Counted from the first letter of the stretch, positions 1 through 9,559 are shown. The stretch is DNA of 64,000 nucleotides from an uncultured Clostridia bacterium (GCA_944387315.1 CALXEL010000116.1:1-64000), one strand, 5' to 3'. Notes: generated by a model from the letters alone, not told the origin. Translations and numbers: made by a program.

Positions 1-195
1 ACCGGCATTGTGCTGACCAAGCTGGATGGCACCGCCAGAGGTGGTGTCATTATCGGTATCAAACAGGAACTGGATATTCCCATCAAATACATTGGGGTGG
101 GGGAGCAAATTGACGACCTGCGTCCCTTTGATCCCCAGGAGTTTGTAGATGCCCTGTTTGAGGACGGAGAGGAGAGACACCAATGGAAATCATAG
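1..195 (+). CDS. ftsY: FtsY, signal recognition particle receptor (C-terminal end only)
   Basis: The window opens inside this gene; only the last 64 codons are present, read in frame from base 1. FtsY is the SRP receptor GTPase that docks ribosome-nascent chain-SRP complexes at the membrane. The visible part holds the G4-type [10 protein letters not shown] motif and the closing IGVGE...[15 protein letters not shown] signature. The wording of that tail fits FtsY better than its paralogue Ffh, which would continue into an M domain. The last 13 bases overlap the start of rdgB, so the two are probably translationally coupled. Confidence 0.88.
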   Translation, partial: TGIVLTKLDGTARGGVIIGIKQELDIPIKYIGVGEQIDDLRPFDPQEFVDALFEDGEERHQWKS

Positions 196-776
196 TAGCC
201 ACTAAAAATAAGGGAAAGCTGCGGGAATTTTCCCGGATTCTGGCCCCAATGGATATTCAGGTTGTGGGGATGGAGGATTTGGACATCCATCTGGATATTG
301 AGGAAAACGGCGAGACCTTTTACGACAACGCCAAAATCAAGGCAGAGGCCATCCACGCCCTCACCGGCAAGGCGGTTGTAGCAGATGACTCCGGCCTCTG
401 TGTAGACGCTCTGGGAGGCCGTCCGGGTGTATATTCTGCCCGTTATGGCGGGGAAGACCTGCCTTACCCCCAAAAGATCGCTATGCTTTTGGAGGAGCTT
501 AAGGACTGCCCACCAGAGAAAAGAACCGCCCAGTTTGCCTGTGTCATCTACTTTGTAGACGAGAAGGGCCGGGGGTATGGCTTCGAGGGCATCTGTCCTG
601 GAACTATTGGTTACCAGTGCAAGGGGGAACGGGGCTTCGGGTATGATCCCATCTTTTATGTGGGAGAGGAGAGCTTTTCTTCCCTGACAGATGAGCAGAA
701 GGACGCCTGCAGCCATCGTGGCAAGGCGCTGCGGGCTTTTGCCCAGGCTTTGCCGGAAATTTTAAACCGCCCATAG
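183..776 (+). CDS. rdgB: XTP/dITP diphosphatase (RdgB/HAM1 family)
   Basis: House-cleaning pyrophosphatase that hydrolyses non-canonical purine nucleotides (ITP, dITP, XTP) to the monophosphate and keeps them out of DNA and RNA. At 197 residues it has normal family length. Residues 7-12 carry the N-terminal TKNKGK nucleotide-binding motif. Residues 68-70 are the DDS catalytic acidic patch, followed by [13 protein letters not shown], and GFGYDP lies near residue 150. The ATG lies inside the end of ftsY, and yhbY follows after 22 bases, so this belongs to a compact housekeeping operon. Confidence 0.95.
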   Translation: MEIIVATKNKGKLREFSRILAPMDIQVVGMEDLDIHLDIEENGETFYDNAKIKAEAIHALTGKAVVADDSGLCVDALGGRPGVYSARYGGEDLPYPQKIAMLLEELKDCPPEKRTAQFACVIYFVDEKGRGYGFEGICPGTIGYQCKGERGFGYDPIFYVGEESFSSLTDEQKDACSHRGKALRAFAQALPEILNRP

Positions 777-798
777 AGGGCAGGACAGGAGATACCAA

Positions 799-1095
799 AT
801 GATGTTGACAAGTAAACAGAGAGCCAAGCTGAAAGCTTTGGCCAATCCTATAGAGACAATTTTGCAGGTGGGCAAGGGTGGAATCGGCGAAACACTGATC
901 CGCCAGGTAGATGATGCCCTCACCGCCCGGGAGCTCATCAAAATCCGGGTGCTGGAAACAGCGCCCGACTCGGTGCGGGACACCGCCACCCTGCTGGCCC
1001 AGGCAACTGACAGCCAGGTGGTACAGGTGATTGGAACCCGGGCAGTGCTCTACCGGCACAACCCAAAGAAAGCCGATTGCATCGTCCTGGACTGA
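799..1095 (+). CDS. yhbY: YhbY-family CRM-domain RNA-binding protein
   Basis: Small (98-residue) single-domain CRM protein. In other bacteria YhbY associates with pre-50S ribosomal subunits, so a role in ribosome assembly is inferred. The GKGG loop of the CRM fold (VGKGGIGETLIRQ) is near residues 28-40, preceded by the usual LTSKQRAKLKALA helix. An AGGAG element lies just upstream of the ATG. It sits between rdgB and the nadD-yqeK fusion; yhbY next to nadD/yqeK is a common Firmicutes arrangement. Confidence 0.93.
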   Translation: MMLTSKQRAKLKALANPIETILQVGKGGIGETLIRQVDDALTARELIKIRVLETAPDSVRDTATLLAQATDSQVVQVIGTRAVLYRHNPKKADCIVLD

Positions 1096-1110
1096 TAGGG
1101 GGCAACCTTT

Positions 1111-2289
1111 TTGAAACTGGGTATTTTTGGGGGAACTTTCAACCCCATTCACAATGGACACATCCACCTGCTGGGGGAGTATTTGGAACAGCTCCGGCTG
1201 GACCGGGTACTGCTGATTCCCACTAACCAGCCGCCCCACAAGCCGGCTCAGCAGCTGGCCTCTGGGGAGCATCGGTTCAATATGTGCCGCATCGCCGTCA
1301 AAGGGATGCCTCAGGTGGAGGTAAGCGACCTGGAGCTGCGCCGCCAGGGGAGCAGCTATACGGTGGATACCCTGCGGCAGCTGCGCCGCCAGTACCCACA
1401 GGATACTTTTTATCTGCTGATGGGCGGGGATATGTTCCTCACCATTGAGCAATGGCACGACGCCGATGAAATCCTGTCTATGGCGGTGATCTGCGCTGGT
1501 GCCAGAAGCCCCGGTGAAAGTGAGGGGCTTCGCCGGTATGCTGCCCAGCTGGCCGCCAAAGGAGCAAAAACAGAAATTCTGGACCTGAAACCCATAGCGG
1601 TATCTTCTACCAGAATCCGAGGGGCCATTTCCCAGGGGGGAGACACCGCCCGCCTGGTGGACCCCCAGGTTTATGACTATATTGGTCAGAACGGGCTCTA
1701 TGGATGTCAGGCGGATCAGTATCCCTGGGACTTGAGCCGGTACAATCAGACCATTGAGGTGTTGCTCAAGCCCCGTCGGTATCACCACTCCATCTGCGTA
1801 GCAAAGGAGGCGGTGGGTTTGGCCCGCCGCTATGGTGCCTCTACCCAGTTGGCCTATGTGGCGGGTTTACTCCACGATGTCTGTAAAAATATGACCGGGG
1901 AGGAGCAGTTGCAATGGGCCCAAAAGTATGCTATCATTTCCGAGAAAATTCTTTTCCAAATGCCTCAGTTGTGGCATTCCATGGCCGCTCCCGGCTATCT
2001 GCGGGATGTATTAAATATTCAAAATCTTGAAATACTAAACGCAGTGCGCTACCACACCACCGGTCGGGCCAACATGTCCTTGCTAGAAAAGGTGATCTAT
2101 CTGGCCGACTTGGTTTCGGAGGATCGGGATTACCCGGATGTGGAACAGATGCGCCAGCTGGCCTGTCATTCTATGGATGAGGCCATCAAGGAAAGTCTTG
2201 TGTTTACAGTAAAAAATCTGCGGCAGAGCGGCACGCCTTTGACATTGGATACCATGGATATGTGCCGTCAATATGGAGTGGCCTTTTAA
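1111..2289 (+). CDS. nadD: Fused NadD nicotinate-nucleotide adenylyltransferase / YqeK HD-domain phosphohydrolase
   Basis: The N-terminal half (about 1-195) is NadD, which joins ATP and nicotinate mononucleotide to make deamido-NAD. It shows the GGTFNPIHNGH nucleotidyltransferase motif at residues 7-17 and SSTRIRG at about 165-171. The C-terminal half (about 205-392) is a YqeK-type HD hydrolase with HH at 225-226, HD at 255-256, H289, H315 and D333 as likely metal ligands. YqeK proteins cleave diadenosine tetraphosphate symmetrically. In most Firmicutes these are two adjacent genes; here they form one continuous 392-residue frame. Translation starts at a TTG. Confidence 0.93.
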   Translation: MKLGIFGGTFNPIHNGHIHLLGEYLEQLRLDRVLLIPTNQPPHKPAQQLASGEHRFNMCRIAVKGMPQVEVSDLELRRQGSSYTVDTLRQLRRQYPQDTFYLLMGGDMFLTIEQWHDADEILSMAVICAGARSPGESEGLRRYAAQLAAKGAKTEILDLKPIAVSSTRIRGAISQGGDTARLVDPQVYDYIGQNGLYGCQADQYPWDLSRYNQTIEVLLKPRRYHHSICVAKEAVGLARRYGASTQLAYVAGLLHDVCKNMTGEEQLQWAQKYAIISEKILFQMPQLWHSMAAPGYLRDVLNIQNLEILNAVRYHTTGRANMSLLEKVIYLADLVSEDRDYPDVEQMRQLACHSMDEAIKESLVFTVKNLRQSGTPLTLDTMDMCRQYGVAF

Positions 2290-2348
2290 GATTTGACATT
2301 TTTATCTCCAAAACAGGCAGAAATCTTCCTTTTTGGAGGTGGAAATAA

Positions 2349-3467
2349 TTGAATCCCTTATCAAATTGGCGTATACTAATCCTATCTGTAGTTTTATCCA
2401 TTGGCCTGGTCTGTGCCGGTATGGCTATCTGGGGTTCTCCTGGAAATACACAATCCTCTGGAGAAGAAAATGAATCTTCCCAGCCTGATTGGGATGAGAT
2501 CATTGGTCCGGTGGAGGAGCAGTCCATAAACCTGCTCTTTTGCGGCATTGACGAGACCCAGATGCTCACCGACGTGATTTTACTGGGCCGGTATGATGTG
2601 TCCGCCCAGAAGTTGTGGATTTTACAGATTCCCCGGGATACCTTTATTGGGACTGGCTATCCCACAGGAAAAATCAACACTGTCTATGGCCATCCAGGAG
2701 ACGGCAAGGACGGTATTACCGCCCTGCGGGAGCTTTTGGAGGATCAGCTGGTTCTCTCTATCGACTACTATGCCACTATCACTTTGGAAGGGGTGCGCAA
2801 GGTGGTGGACGCCATGGGAGGGGTTTCCATGGATGTCCCGGTTCGTGTGGAGTATCTGCCCGGCCAGGTGATTGAGCCTGGATGGCAGACCCTGAGCGGA
2901 GAGCAGGCCGAGTGGCTGATTCGTTACCGGAAAGGTTACGCCATGGGGGATCTGGGCCGAATTGATATGCAGAAGCTTTTTTTGCAGGCGGCAGTGGAAC
3001 AGATGAAATCCCAGGGCAGGCTGGCAGCCTTCCGCATTATCAGCAAAAACTATCGGTATTGTGACACCAATCTTCCGTTGGCCACCCTTTATCAGCTGGC
3101 CAATGATATTTATAATAAACAACAGTTTCAGATGGAGTTCTTTCTGCTGGAGGGGACGGGGAAACAATATGGCAGCTATTCGGTCTATGAGGCTGACCGG
3201 GAAGCTGCGGCCGAGCTGCTCAACACCTGGTTCCGTCCATTGGATCAATCGGTGGAAGCAGATGCTTTGGGGTTGCGGCAGGTGCCTATACCTGTACAGC
3301 CAGAGAGCTCCGAGCCCCAGGAACAGCCGCCTCAGGAGGAGAGTTCATCAGAGGCTCAGTGGGAGGATTTCCCACCCTTTCAGGAGGATACACCATCTTC
3401 GTCACAACAGCAGTCATCTCAGGATCCGCCTATGCGGCGGCCTCAGTGGGATATTTTGATACCTTAA
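2349..3467 (+). CDS. LytR-CpsA-Psr (LCP) family cell-wall glycopolymer ligase
   Basis: Membrane-anchored LCP enzyme, expected to transfer undecaprenyl-linked glycopolymers such as teichoic acids or capsule to peptidoglycan outside the cell. A hydrophobic anchor covers residues 8-28. LCP motifs follow in order: DVILLGRYD, LQIPRDTFI, KINTVYGH, VDAMGGVSMDVP and the arginine-rich LIRYRKGY...DLGRIDMQK segment. Residues from about 305 to the end are a low-complexity Pro/Glu/Ser/Gln tail, probably a wall-spanning linker. The start is a TTG after a GGAGGTGG Shine-Dalgarno. LCP genes between yqeK and rsfS are common in Firmicutes. Confidence 0.9.
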   Translation: MNPLSNWRILILSVVLSIGLVCAGMAIWGSPGNTQSSGEENESSQPDWDEIIGPVEEQSINLLFCGIDETQMLTDVILLGRYDVSAQKLWILQIPRDTFIGTGYPTGKINTVYGHPGDGKDGITALRELLEDQLVLSIDYYATITLEGVRKVVDAMGGVSMDVPVRVEYLPGQVIEPGWQTLSGEQAEWLIRYRKGYAMGDLGRIDMQKLFLQAAVEQMKSQGRLAAFRIISKNYRYCDTNLPLATLYQLANDIYNKQQFQMEFFLLEGTGKQYGSYSVYEADREAAAELLNTWFRPLDQSVEADALGLRQVPIPVQPESSEPQEQPPQEESSSEAQWEDFPPFQEDTPSSSQQQSSQDPPMRRPQWDILIP

Positions 3468-3484
3468 AGGAGGTTGTACACCCA

Positions 3485-3844
3485 GTGACATCACTTGAAA
3501 CAGCAAAAGCCGCGGTAAAAGCATTGGACAGCAAAAAAGGAATGGATATTGCCCTGCTCAACATTGGGGGGATAACCACCATAGGCGACTACTTTGTAGT
3601 GGCTTCCGGCTCCAGCACCACCCAGGTCAAGGCGCTGGCCGATGAGGTGGATGAGCAGCTTTCCAAATTGGGGCTGCAGCCCAAACGTCTGGAGGGCTAT
3701 CAGTCCGCCAACTGGATTTTGCTGGATTATTATGAAGTAATTGTTCATATTTTTTTGCAGGAGACCAGAGAGTTCTACTCTTTGGAGCGCCTTTGGGCTG
3801 ACGCCCCCCGGGTGGATTTAACCGGTTTGGTGACCGGAGACTAA
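3485..3844 (+). CDS. rsfS: Ribosome silencing factor RsfS
   Basis: RsfS binds ribosomal protein uL14 and blocks 30S-50S joining in slow growth. The 119-residue product has normal length and shows the family core: GDYFVVASG, V-K-A-L-A-D-E-V, GYQSANWILLDY and VIVHIF...REFYSLERLW. The GTG at 3485 is chosen because AGGAGG lies 11 bases upstream and the alignable part of the protein starts soon after; the longer frame would run back into the LCP tail. It follows the LCP gene by 17 bases and precedes leuS. Confidence 0.9.
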   Translation: MTSLETAKAAVKALDSKKGMDIALLNIGGITTIGDYFVVASGSSTTQVKALADEVDEQLSKLGLQPKRLEGYQSANWILLDYYEVIVHIFLQETREFYSLERLWADAPRVDLTGLVTGD

Positions 3845-3934
3845 ATTGTGTGTAAAAGAAGTTTGAGGGCTGAAGAATACGGAAAAGCCTGTTCTGTATG
3901 AAAATACCATCCGGAGTTCTGTTCCGGTGAGAGG

Positions 3935-6349
3935 ATGTTGACAGTGAAATACGATTTTGCGAGCGTAGAAAAAAAGTGGCAAAAAATCTGGGAGGAAAAC
4001 AATACCTTTGCGGCCAGTAATGACTATTCCAAGCCAAAGTTTTATCCTTTGGTAGAATTCCCCTATCCCTCTGGCCAGGGACTTCATGTGGGACATCCCC
4101 GCTCCTATACCGCTTTGGACATTGTAGCCAGAAAACGGCGGATGGAGGGGTACAATGTACTCTATCCCATGGGTTGGGACGCCTTTGGCCTGCCCACTGA
4201 AAACTTCGCCATTAAAAACCACATTCACCCTGAGATTGTTACCCAGAAGAATGTAGCCCGGTTTAAGGAACAGCTGAAAAGCCTGGGCCTCTCCTTTGAC
4301 TGGACCAGAGAGATCAACACCACTGATCCCAACTACTATAAGTGGACCCAGTGGATTTTCCTTCAGCTCTTTAAACATGGGCTGGCCTATAAAAAGGAGA
4401 TGTCGGTCAACTGGTGCACCTCCTGTAAATGTGTACTGGCCAATGAAGAGGTGGTAGGGGGCGTCTGCGAGCGGTGCGGCAGCCCGGTTGTCCACAAGGT
4501 GAAAAGCCAGTGGATGCTGAAAATTACCCAGTATGCCCAGCGCCTCATTGATGATCTTGACACTGTCAACTACATAGACCGTGTCAAGACCTCCCAGATC
4601 AACTGGATTGGACGTTCTACCGGTGCCGAGATCGATTTTGCCACCACCGCCGGGGATGTTCTGACCGTTTATTCCACCCGCCCCGACACTTTGTATGGTG
4701 CAACCTATATGGTTATCTCCCCCGAGCACCCCTACCTGGAAAAATGGGCTGATCGGATCTCCAATATGGATGAAATCCGGGCCTACCAGGAGGAGGCTGC
4801 CAAAAAGAGCGACTTTGAGCGTTCAGAAGTGGCCAAGGACAAGACTGGCGTCTGCATCCAGGGGGTACGGGGCATCAACCCTGTCACCAATGAGGAAATT
4901 CCCATTTTTATCTCTGACTATGTGCTGATGACCTATGGTACTGGCGCCATTATGGCGGTACCCGGCCACGATACCCGGGACTGGGAGTTCGCCAAGAAGT
5001 TTGGCCTGCCCATTGTGGAAGTGGTCAAGGGCGGCAATGTGGAAGAGGAAGCCTATACCGACTGTGATACCGGTATCATGGTCAACTCCGGCATGCTCAA
5101 CGGCCTGAGCGTAGAGGAGGCCAAGGAGAAGATTACCCAGTGGCTCCACGACAATGGCAAAGGTCATCCCAAGGTCAACTACAAGCTGCGTGACTGGGTG
5201 TTCTCTCGTCAGAGATACTGGGGAGAGCCCATTCCCATCATCATCTGCGATCACTGCGGCTATGTTCCTCTGGAGGAGAAGGACCTGCCGCTGACCCTGC
5301 CGGAGGTAGAGAGCTACGAGCCCACCGATACCGGCGAATCCCCTCTGGCCAAGATGGACAGCTGGGTCAATGTGACCTGTCCCATCTGCGGCCGTCCAGC
5401 CAAGAGAGAGACCGATACCATGCCTCAGTGGGCTGGTTCCTCCTGGTACTTCCTGCGGTACTGTGATCCCCACTGCGAAACCGGTATCGCCTCCAAGGAG
5501 GCCCTGGATTACTGGCTGCCGGTGGATTGGTACAACGGCGGTATGGAGCACACCACCCTCCACCTGCTCTACTCCCGTTTCTGGCACAAGTTCCTCTATG
5601 ACATCGGTGTGGTCAGCACACCCGAGCCCTACGCCAAACGGACCAGCCATGGCATGATCCTGGGCGAAAATGGAGAGAAGATGTCCAAGAGCCGGGGCAA
5701 TGTGGTCAACCCAGATGACATCATCCGGGAATATGGCGCAGACACACTGCGTCTCTACGAGATGTTTATTGGCGACTTTGAAAAGAGCGCTCCCTGGAAT
5801 ACAGCTGCCATCCGGGGCTGTAAACGATTCCTAGAGCGGATCTGGAACCTTGCCGATATTCTGGTGGAGGGGGACAGCTATACCCCTGAACTGGAAACTG
5901 CCTTCCATAAATGCATCAAAAAGGTCAGCGAGGACATTGAGGCCATGAAGTTTAATACGGCCATCGCCGCTTTGATGACCCTGCTCAATGAGATTGGTGA
6001 CAAGGGCGCCATCAACCACGCTGAGTACAAGGCCCTGCTGATTATGGTTAACCCCTTCGCCCCCCATATTACCGAGGAGCTTTGGGAGCAGTGCGGCTTT
6101 GAGGGTATGGTGAGCCAGCAGAAGTGGGTGACCTTCGACCCTGAGAAGTGCAAGGATGCTCAGGTGGAAATCGCTGTCCAGGTCAACGGCAAAATCAAGG
6201 CCAGAATGATGGTCTCCACCGAGGCTTCTTCTCAGGAGGTGCTTGCCGCGGTGAAAGCCAGCGCGGAGATTGCTCCTTTGCTGGAGGGCAAAACACTGGT
6301 GAAAGAAATTTATGTACCTGGAAAGCTGGCTAATATTGTCTGCAAATAG
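3935..6349 (+). CDS. leuS: Leucyl-tRNA synthetase
   Basis: Class I synthetase that charges tRNA-Leu and edits misactivated amino acids. The product is 804 residues, normal for bacteria. The HIGH motif appears as HVGH at residues 51-54 and KMSKS is at 582-586. A zinc-binding CTSCKC...CERCG insertion, a CP1 editing domain with the usual TRPDTL...GA segment, and the C-terminal anticodon and peripheral domains can be recognised. The 90-base spacer to rsfS is too short for a T-box leader. An in-frame GTG at 3944 is an alternative start. Confidence 0.97.
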   Translation: MLTVKYDFASVEKKWQKIWEENNTFAASNDYSKPKFYPLVEFPYPSGQGLHVGHPRSYTALDIVARKRRMEGYNVLYPMGWDAFGLPTENFAIKNHIHPEIVTQKNVARFKEQLKSLGLSFDWTREINTTDPNYYKWTQWIFLQLFKHGLAYKKEMSVNWCTSCKCVLANEEVVGGVCERCGSPVVHKVKSQWMLKITQYAQRLIDDLDTVNYIDRVKTSQINWIGRSTGAEIDFATTAGDVLTVYSTRPDTLYGATYMVISPEHPYLEKWADRISNMDEIRAYQEEAAKKSDFERSEVAKDKTGVCIQGVRGINPVTNEEIPIFISDYVLMTYGTGAIMAVPGHDTRDWEFAKKFGLPIVEVVKGGNVEEEAYTDCDTGIMVNSGMLNGLSVEEAKEKITQWLHDNGKGHPKVNYKLRDWVFSRQRYWGEPIPIIICDHCGYVPLEEKDLPLTLPEVESYEPTDTGESPLAKMDSWVNVTCPICGRPAKRETDTMPQWAGSSWYFLRYCDPHCETGIASKEALDYWLPVDWYNGGMEHTTLHLLYSRFWHKFLYDIGVVSTPEPYAKRTSHGMILGENGEKMSKSRGNVVNPDDIIREYGADTLRLYEMFIGDFEKSAPWNTAAIRGCKRFLERIWNLADILVEGDSYTPELETAFHKCIKKVSEDIEAMKFNTAIAALMTLLNEIGDKGAINHAEYKALLIMVNPFAPHITEELWEQCGFEGMVSQQKWVTFDPEKCKDAQVEIAVQVNGKIKARMMVSTEASSQEVLAAVKASAEIAPLLEGKTLVKEIYVPGKLANIVCK

Positions 6350-6376
6350 GACCTATGAAAAATACGGTTGTTGCGC

Positions 6377-6406
6377 TTGACATTTTAGTAAGTTCCATTG
6401 TATAAT
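6377..6406 (+). promoter_or_regulatory. Sigma-A promoter for rpsU
   Basis: TTGACA at 6377-6382 and TATAAT at 6401-6406 are both perfect consensus hexamers, separated by 18 bases. They lie about 65 bases upstream of the S21 start codon, so rpsU can be transcribed independently of leuS. Confidence 0.85.
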
Positions 6407-6471
6407 ACTACATGTTATCCATTATTGGATTATAAAACTCCTGCCGCGTGGCGTGGGGAGGGAAATTGGAA

Positions 6472-6648
6472 ATGTCGGAAATTCGTATCAAGGATAATGA
6501 GTCTTTGGAGAGCGCCCTCAGACGCTTTAAGAGACAGTGCGCCAAATCCGGTGTGCTGGCTGAAGTGCGCAAGAGAGAGCACTACGAAAAACCTTCCGTA
6601 AAACGGAAGAAAAAATCCGAAGCTGCTCGTAAGCGTAAGTTTAAATAA
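6472..6648 (+). CDS. rpsU: 30S ribosomal protein S21
   Basis: Small basic ribosomal protein of 58 residues, located near the 3' end of 16S rRNA and important for initiation. It begins [19 protein letters not shown], has the characteristic internal [20 protein letters not shown] segment and ends in a Lys/Arg-rich tail. The ATG at 6472 is preceded nine bases upstream by GGGGAGGG; an upstream ATG at 6448 in the same frame would add eight residues not found in S21 proteins. It has its own promoter and terminator. Confidence 0.96.
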   Translation: MSEIRIKDNESLESALRRFKRQCAKSGVLAEVRKREHYEKPSVKRKKKSEAARKRKFK

Positions 6649-6674
6649 GTAGGCTTACACAATTTAAAATGACG

Positions 6675-6707
6675 AAAGCGGGCGATTACGCTCGCTTTTT
6701 CATTTTT
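6675..6707 (+). terminator. Intrinsic terminator after rpsU
   Basis: A 10-bp stem (6675-6684 with 6689-6698, one G-U pair) closes a four-base loop and runs into a T-rich tract. Confidence 0.85.
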
Positions 6708-6737
6708 ATTCACCAAAATACCTGCCAGGAGGAGTCT

Positions 6738-7235
6738 ATGGCTCTGTTTTATCCCGCTTTTTCTGTTGGAAGGGTAACTGGCCTCACCCCGGAGTTTCTG
6801 GACTCCATCGGTGTGCGGGGCCTGGTTTTGGATGTGGACAACACCCTGACTACCCATGACAACCCTCAGCCTTTTCCGGATATTGCCCAGTGGCTCTGTG
6901 AGATGAAAGCTACAGGTATTCCCATGCTGATTGTGTCCAACAATCACCCCGCCCGGGTAGAGCCCTTTGCCAAAATTTTAGGGCTGGATTTTGTGGCGGA
7001 TGGAGCCAAACCCCTGTCCAAGGGATTTCGCCAGGCTGCCCGGCAGCTGGCTCTGTCTCCTGGGGAGATTGGGGTGGTGGGGGATCAGATTTTCACCGAT
7101 ATCCTGGGAGGCAATCTCTTTGGGGCCAAAACCATTTTGGTACAGCCCCTGGGTCCCGAGACCAAAGCCTTTATTCGCTTCAAGCGCAAGCTGGAACGGG
7201 TTGTGCTGATTGGCTACCGGCCCAAAAATCCATAG
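6738..7235 (+). CDS. YqeG-family HAD phosphatase
   Basis: Predicted cytoplasmic phosphatase of the HAD superfamily, YqeG type, whose physiological substrate is not established. The 165-residue product shows HAD motif I as LVLDVDNTLT, motif II as LIVSNNHP, the conserved lysine in KPLSKGFRQA and motif III as VGDQIFTDILGG. The ATG at 6738 follows an AGGAGG Shine-Dalgarno at normal spacing; the longer frame upstream lies inside the rpsU terminator and is not credible. It is followed after 56 bases by an endonuclease IV-like gene. Confidence 0.9.
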   Translation: MALFYPAFSVGRVTGLTPEFLDSIGVRGLVLDVDNTLTTHDNPQPFPDIAQWLCEMKATGIPMLIVSNNHPARVEPFAKILGLDFVADGAKPLSKGFRQAARQLALSPGEIGVVGDQIFTDILGGNLFGAKTILVQPLGPETKAFIRFKRKLERVVLIGYRPKNP

Positions 7236-7291
7236 GGCCTGTATCTTTGGATAAAAACAGCAAAAGATAACAAGGTGGGAGGAAGTGGACC

Positions 7292-8149
7292 ATGACACGA
7301 TTTGGACCGGCCGGCAATTCAGAAAGCTTTACCCAGATGGGGTATAAAACATCCAGTCAGGTGCCGGAATATCTGGAGAAGATGGGGCTCAATGCCTTTG
7401 AGTACCAGTGCGGCCGGGGTGTGCGTATCTCCACTGCCAGCGCCGCCCAGTTGGGGGAGGAAGCCCGGCAGCGGGATATTGCCCTTTCCCTGCATGCTCC
7501 CTACTATATTTCCCTGTCCAGTACCGAAGAGGAAAAACGTCTGGGAAGTATCCGGTATATTCTGGAATCTGCCCGAGCGGTACAGGATATGGGAGGGCAG
7601 CGGGTGGTGGTCCATTCGGGCTCCTGTGGTAAGATGACCCGGGCCCAGGCATTGGAACTGGCCCTTGATACTATGAAAAAAGCCATTGCCGCCTTGGATG
7701 AAAATGGATATGGAGAGGTGATCCTCTGCCCTGAAACCATGGGTAAGGTGGGGCAGCTGGGGACGCTGGAAGAGGTGTTGGCCCTCTGCCAGCTGGATGA
7801 GCGGATGCTGCCCTGTATTGATTTTGGCCATCTCAATGCCCGTACCTTTGGAGGTATCCAGGGTGGGGAGGACTATCGCGCTATTCTGGACGCGGTAGAA
7901 AATGCCATTGGCATCGATCGGGCCCGTATATTTCACTCCCATTTCTCCAAAATAGAGTATACCCTCAAAGGTGGAGAAAAGGCTCATCTCACCTTTGCCG
8001 ATACCGTCTATGGCCCGGAGTTTGAGCCTCTGGCCAATTTGATTGTACAGAGAGGCTATCAGCCGGTGTTTATCTGTGAATCGGCGGGTACCCAGGCGGA
8101 AGACGCCGCCCAAATGCGGCAAATCTACCGGCAATATGGGGGAAAATAG
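7292..8149 (+). CDS. Endonuclease IV-type TIM-barrel protein
   Basis: Member of the AP endonuclease family 2 / xylose isomerase-like TIM barrels, 285 residues, the usual size of deoxyribonuclease IV. The metal-ligand strands can be followed: LSLHAPYYISL, RVVVHSGS, LCPETMGK, CIDFGHLNAR, IFHSHFSKIEYT, HLTFAD and FICESAG. Endonuclease IV incises DNA at abasic sites through a trinuclear zinc centre, and the ligand pattern is compatible with that activity. The N-terminal portion differs from E. coli Nfo, so a related sugar-phosphate function cannot be excluded. The start ATG follows a GGGAGGAAG element. Confidence 0.8.
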   Translation: MTRFGPAGNSESFTQMGYKTSSQVPEYLEKMGLNAFEYQCGRGVRISTASAAQLGEEARQRDIALSLHAPYYISLSSTEEEKRLGSIRYILESARAVQDMGGQRVVVHSGSCGKMTRAQALELALDTMKKAIAALDENGYGEVILCPETMGKVGQLGTLEEVLALCQLDERMLPCIDFGHLNARTFGGIQGGEDYRAILDAVENAIGIDRARIFHSHFSKIEYTLKGGEKAHLTFADTVYGPEFEPLANLIVQRGYQPVFICESAGTQAEDAAQMRQIYRQYGGK

Positions 8150-8210
8150 TTTTACCCTTATCAAATACTGTAATTCTGTCATTATTTTCCCATAAAATTT
8201 AGCAATTGTC

Positions 8211-8239
8211 TTGCAAATGGAAGGGATTATTGGTAAACT
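8211..8239 (+). promoter_or_regulatory. Probable promoter for efp
   Basis: TTGCAA (8211-8216), a 17-base spacer and TAAACT (8234-8239) with a TGn extension just before the -10. It lies 45 bases upstream of the efp start codon. Confidence 0.5.
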
Positions 8240-8283
8240 TATACTGTTAAACCGCGCAATTCTTTTACTTTTGGAGGTTCAAT

Positions 8284-8841
8284 ATGATTTCTGCAGGCGA
8301 TTTTAGAAATGGCGTTACCTTCGATATGGACGGTAACGTATATCAGATTATTGAGTTTCAGCATGTAAAACCCGGTAAAGGCGCTGCTTTTGTACGTACC
8401 AAAATCCGCAACGTAATTTCTGGCGCTGTGGTAGAGCGTACTTTCAGCCCCACCGAGAAATTCCCCACCGCTTTCATTGAGAGAAAAGATATGCAGTATC
8501 TCTACAACGATGGAGACCTGTATTATTTCATGGACAACGAAACCTATGAAAATGTGCCCATCAATGCGGACAAGCTGGGGGATAACTTCAAGTTTGTAAA
8601 AGAGAACACTGATGTAAAGGTGCTTTCTTATAAAGGCGTTGTATTTGGTGTAGAGCCTCCTTTCTTCATTGAGCTGCAGGTTGTAAAGACCGATCCTGGC
8701 TTTAAGGGCGATACCGCTACCAACGCCACCAAGCCCGCCACCCTGGAGACCGGCGCCGAGATCAAGGTTCCTCTGTTTATCAATGAGGGCGATATGATTC
8801 GTGTGGATACCCGTACCGGTGAGTACATGGAGCGTGCTTAA
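8284..8841 (+). CDS. efp: Translation elongation factor P
   Basis: EF-P enters the ribosomal E site and relieves stalling at consecutive prolines. The protein has the canonical 185 residues and three-domain organisation: KOW-like N-terminus with the [13 protein letters not shown] loop (tip residue Lys32), a central domain and the C-terminal signature ending [17 protein letters not shown]. The tip is lysine, the residue modified in several lineages; no modification gene is seen nearby. TTGGAGG lies just upstream of the ATG. The downstream gene follows after 72 bases. Confidence 0.97.
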   Translation: MISAGDFRNGVTFDMDGNVYQIIEFQHVKPGKGAAFVRTKIRNVISGAVVERTFSPTEKFPTAFIERKDMQYLYNDGDLYYFMDNETYENVPINADKLGDNFKFVKENTDVKVLSYKGVVFGVEPPFFIELQVVKTDPGFKGDTATNATKPATLETGAEIKVPLFINEGDMIRVDTRTGEYMERA

Positions 8842-8913
8842 GTTTTCTGTTGGATGGGAAAGACGCCACTGGCGTCCCAACATAAAAGTCAGGCTGTAGA
8901 GGAGGAATGTAAC

Positions 8914-9357
8914 ATGACAATTACAGAGAAGGTTTCCTATCTGAAGGGGCTTTGTGAGGGCCTGGGAATTGATGAGTCTCAGAAAGAGGGCAAAATGATC
9001 AAAGCCATCATTGATGTGCTGGATGATATTGCCTTTTCGGTAGCCGATCTGGAAGATGGTTTCGCTGAGCTGTGCGACCAGGTAGATATGATCGACGAGG
9101 ACCTTGATGGCCTGGAAGAGGATTACTACGGCGACCTGGACGATGAGGATGAAGACGACGAGGACGAAGATGAAGAGCTGGAGGATGAGGAGCTGTACGA
9201 GGTGCAGTGTCCCACCTGTGGAGATGTCATTTGCGTCAACGAGGATATGCTCAACGAAGGCCAGATGAACTGCCCCAACTGCAATGAGCTGTTGGAATTC
9301 ACCTTTGATGAGGATGAAGCTGAGGGCTGCGACTGTGGCTGTGACCATCATGAATAA
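8914..9357 (+). CDS. CD1247-type acidic protein with zinc ribbon
   Basis: 147-residue cytoplasmic protein of unknown function, resembling proteins annotated as CD1247 N-terminal domain-containing in Clostridia. The N-terminal 70 residues form a helical domain (MTITEKVSYLKGLCEGLG...). Residues of about 68-92 are almost entirely Asp and Glu. The C-terminal part has two CxxC pairs (CPTCGDVIC, CPNCNELLEF) that should form a zinc ribbon, and it ends with a CDCGCDHHE cluster that could bind metal. The ATG at 8914 follows GAGGAGGAATG. Linkage to efp suggests a translation-related role, but that is inference. Confidence 0.8.
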   Translation: MTITEKVSYLKGLCEGLGIDESQKEGKMIKAIIDVLDDIAFSVADLEDGFAELCDQVDMIDEDLDGLEEDYYGDLDDEDEDDEDEDEELEDEELYEVQCPTCGDVICVNEDMLNEGQMNCPNCNELLEFTFDEDEAEGCDCGCDHHE

Positions 9358-9369
9358 TAGGAAATAAGG

Positions 9370-9397
9370 AAAAGCGGAGGATTTCCTCCGCTTTTTT
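9370..9397 (+). terminator. Intrinsic terminator after the efp operon
   Basis: Perfect 11-bp stem (9370-9380 with 9385-9395), loop of four bases, followed by T residues. Confidence 0.88.
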
Positions 9398-9530
9398 GCT
9401 TTTGAGTGGTGTTTTTTGTCAATACTAAAAATGCTTTGTAATTTTTTACGTATCTTGGAGTGGTAGATCTGGTTCTATTAGAGAAAACGGCAAAAAGGTT
9501 ATTGGATTTTTAAGCAGCTCCTGCATTTTG

Positions 9531-9559
9531 TTGACATTTATTTAAAAAATGTTTAAAAT
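9531..9559 (+). promoter_or_regulatory. Promoter for the apbE-rnf operon, with long AT-rich leader
   Basis: TTGACA at 9531-9536, 17-base spacer, TAAAAT at 9554-9559. It sits in the AT-rich 9398-9707 spacer about 150 bases ahead of apbE. The leader contains an 8-bp inverted repeat (9581-9588 with 9604-9611, TTTTGCTG/CAGCAAAA) around a T-rich loop. I recognise no riboswitch class in it, and nothing else coding in the spacer. Confidence 0.65.

Noticed and set aside
604-1788. A 394-codon minus-strand frame over rdgB, yhbY and nadD
   Set aside because: Shadow of well-recognised plus-strand genes; composition is explained by codon bias of the opposite strand.
3845-3934. T-box or other leader before leuS
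   Set aside because: The spacer is only 90 bases and lacks the T-box core sequence.
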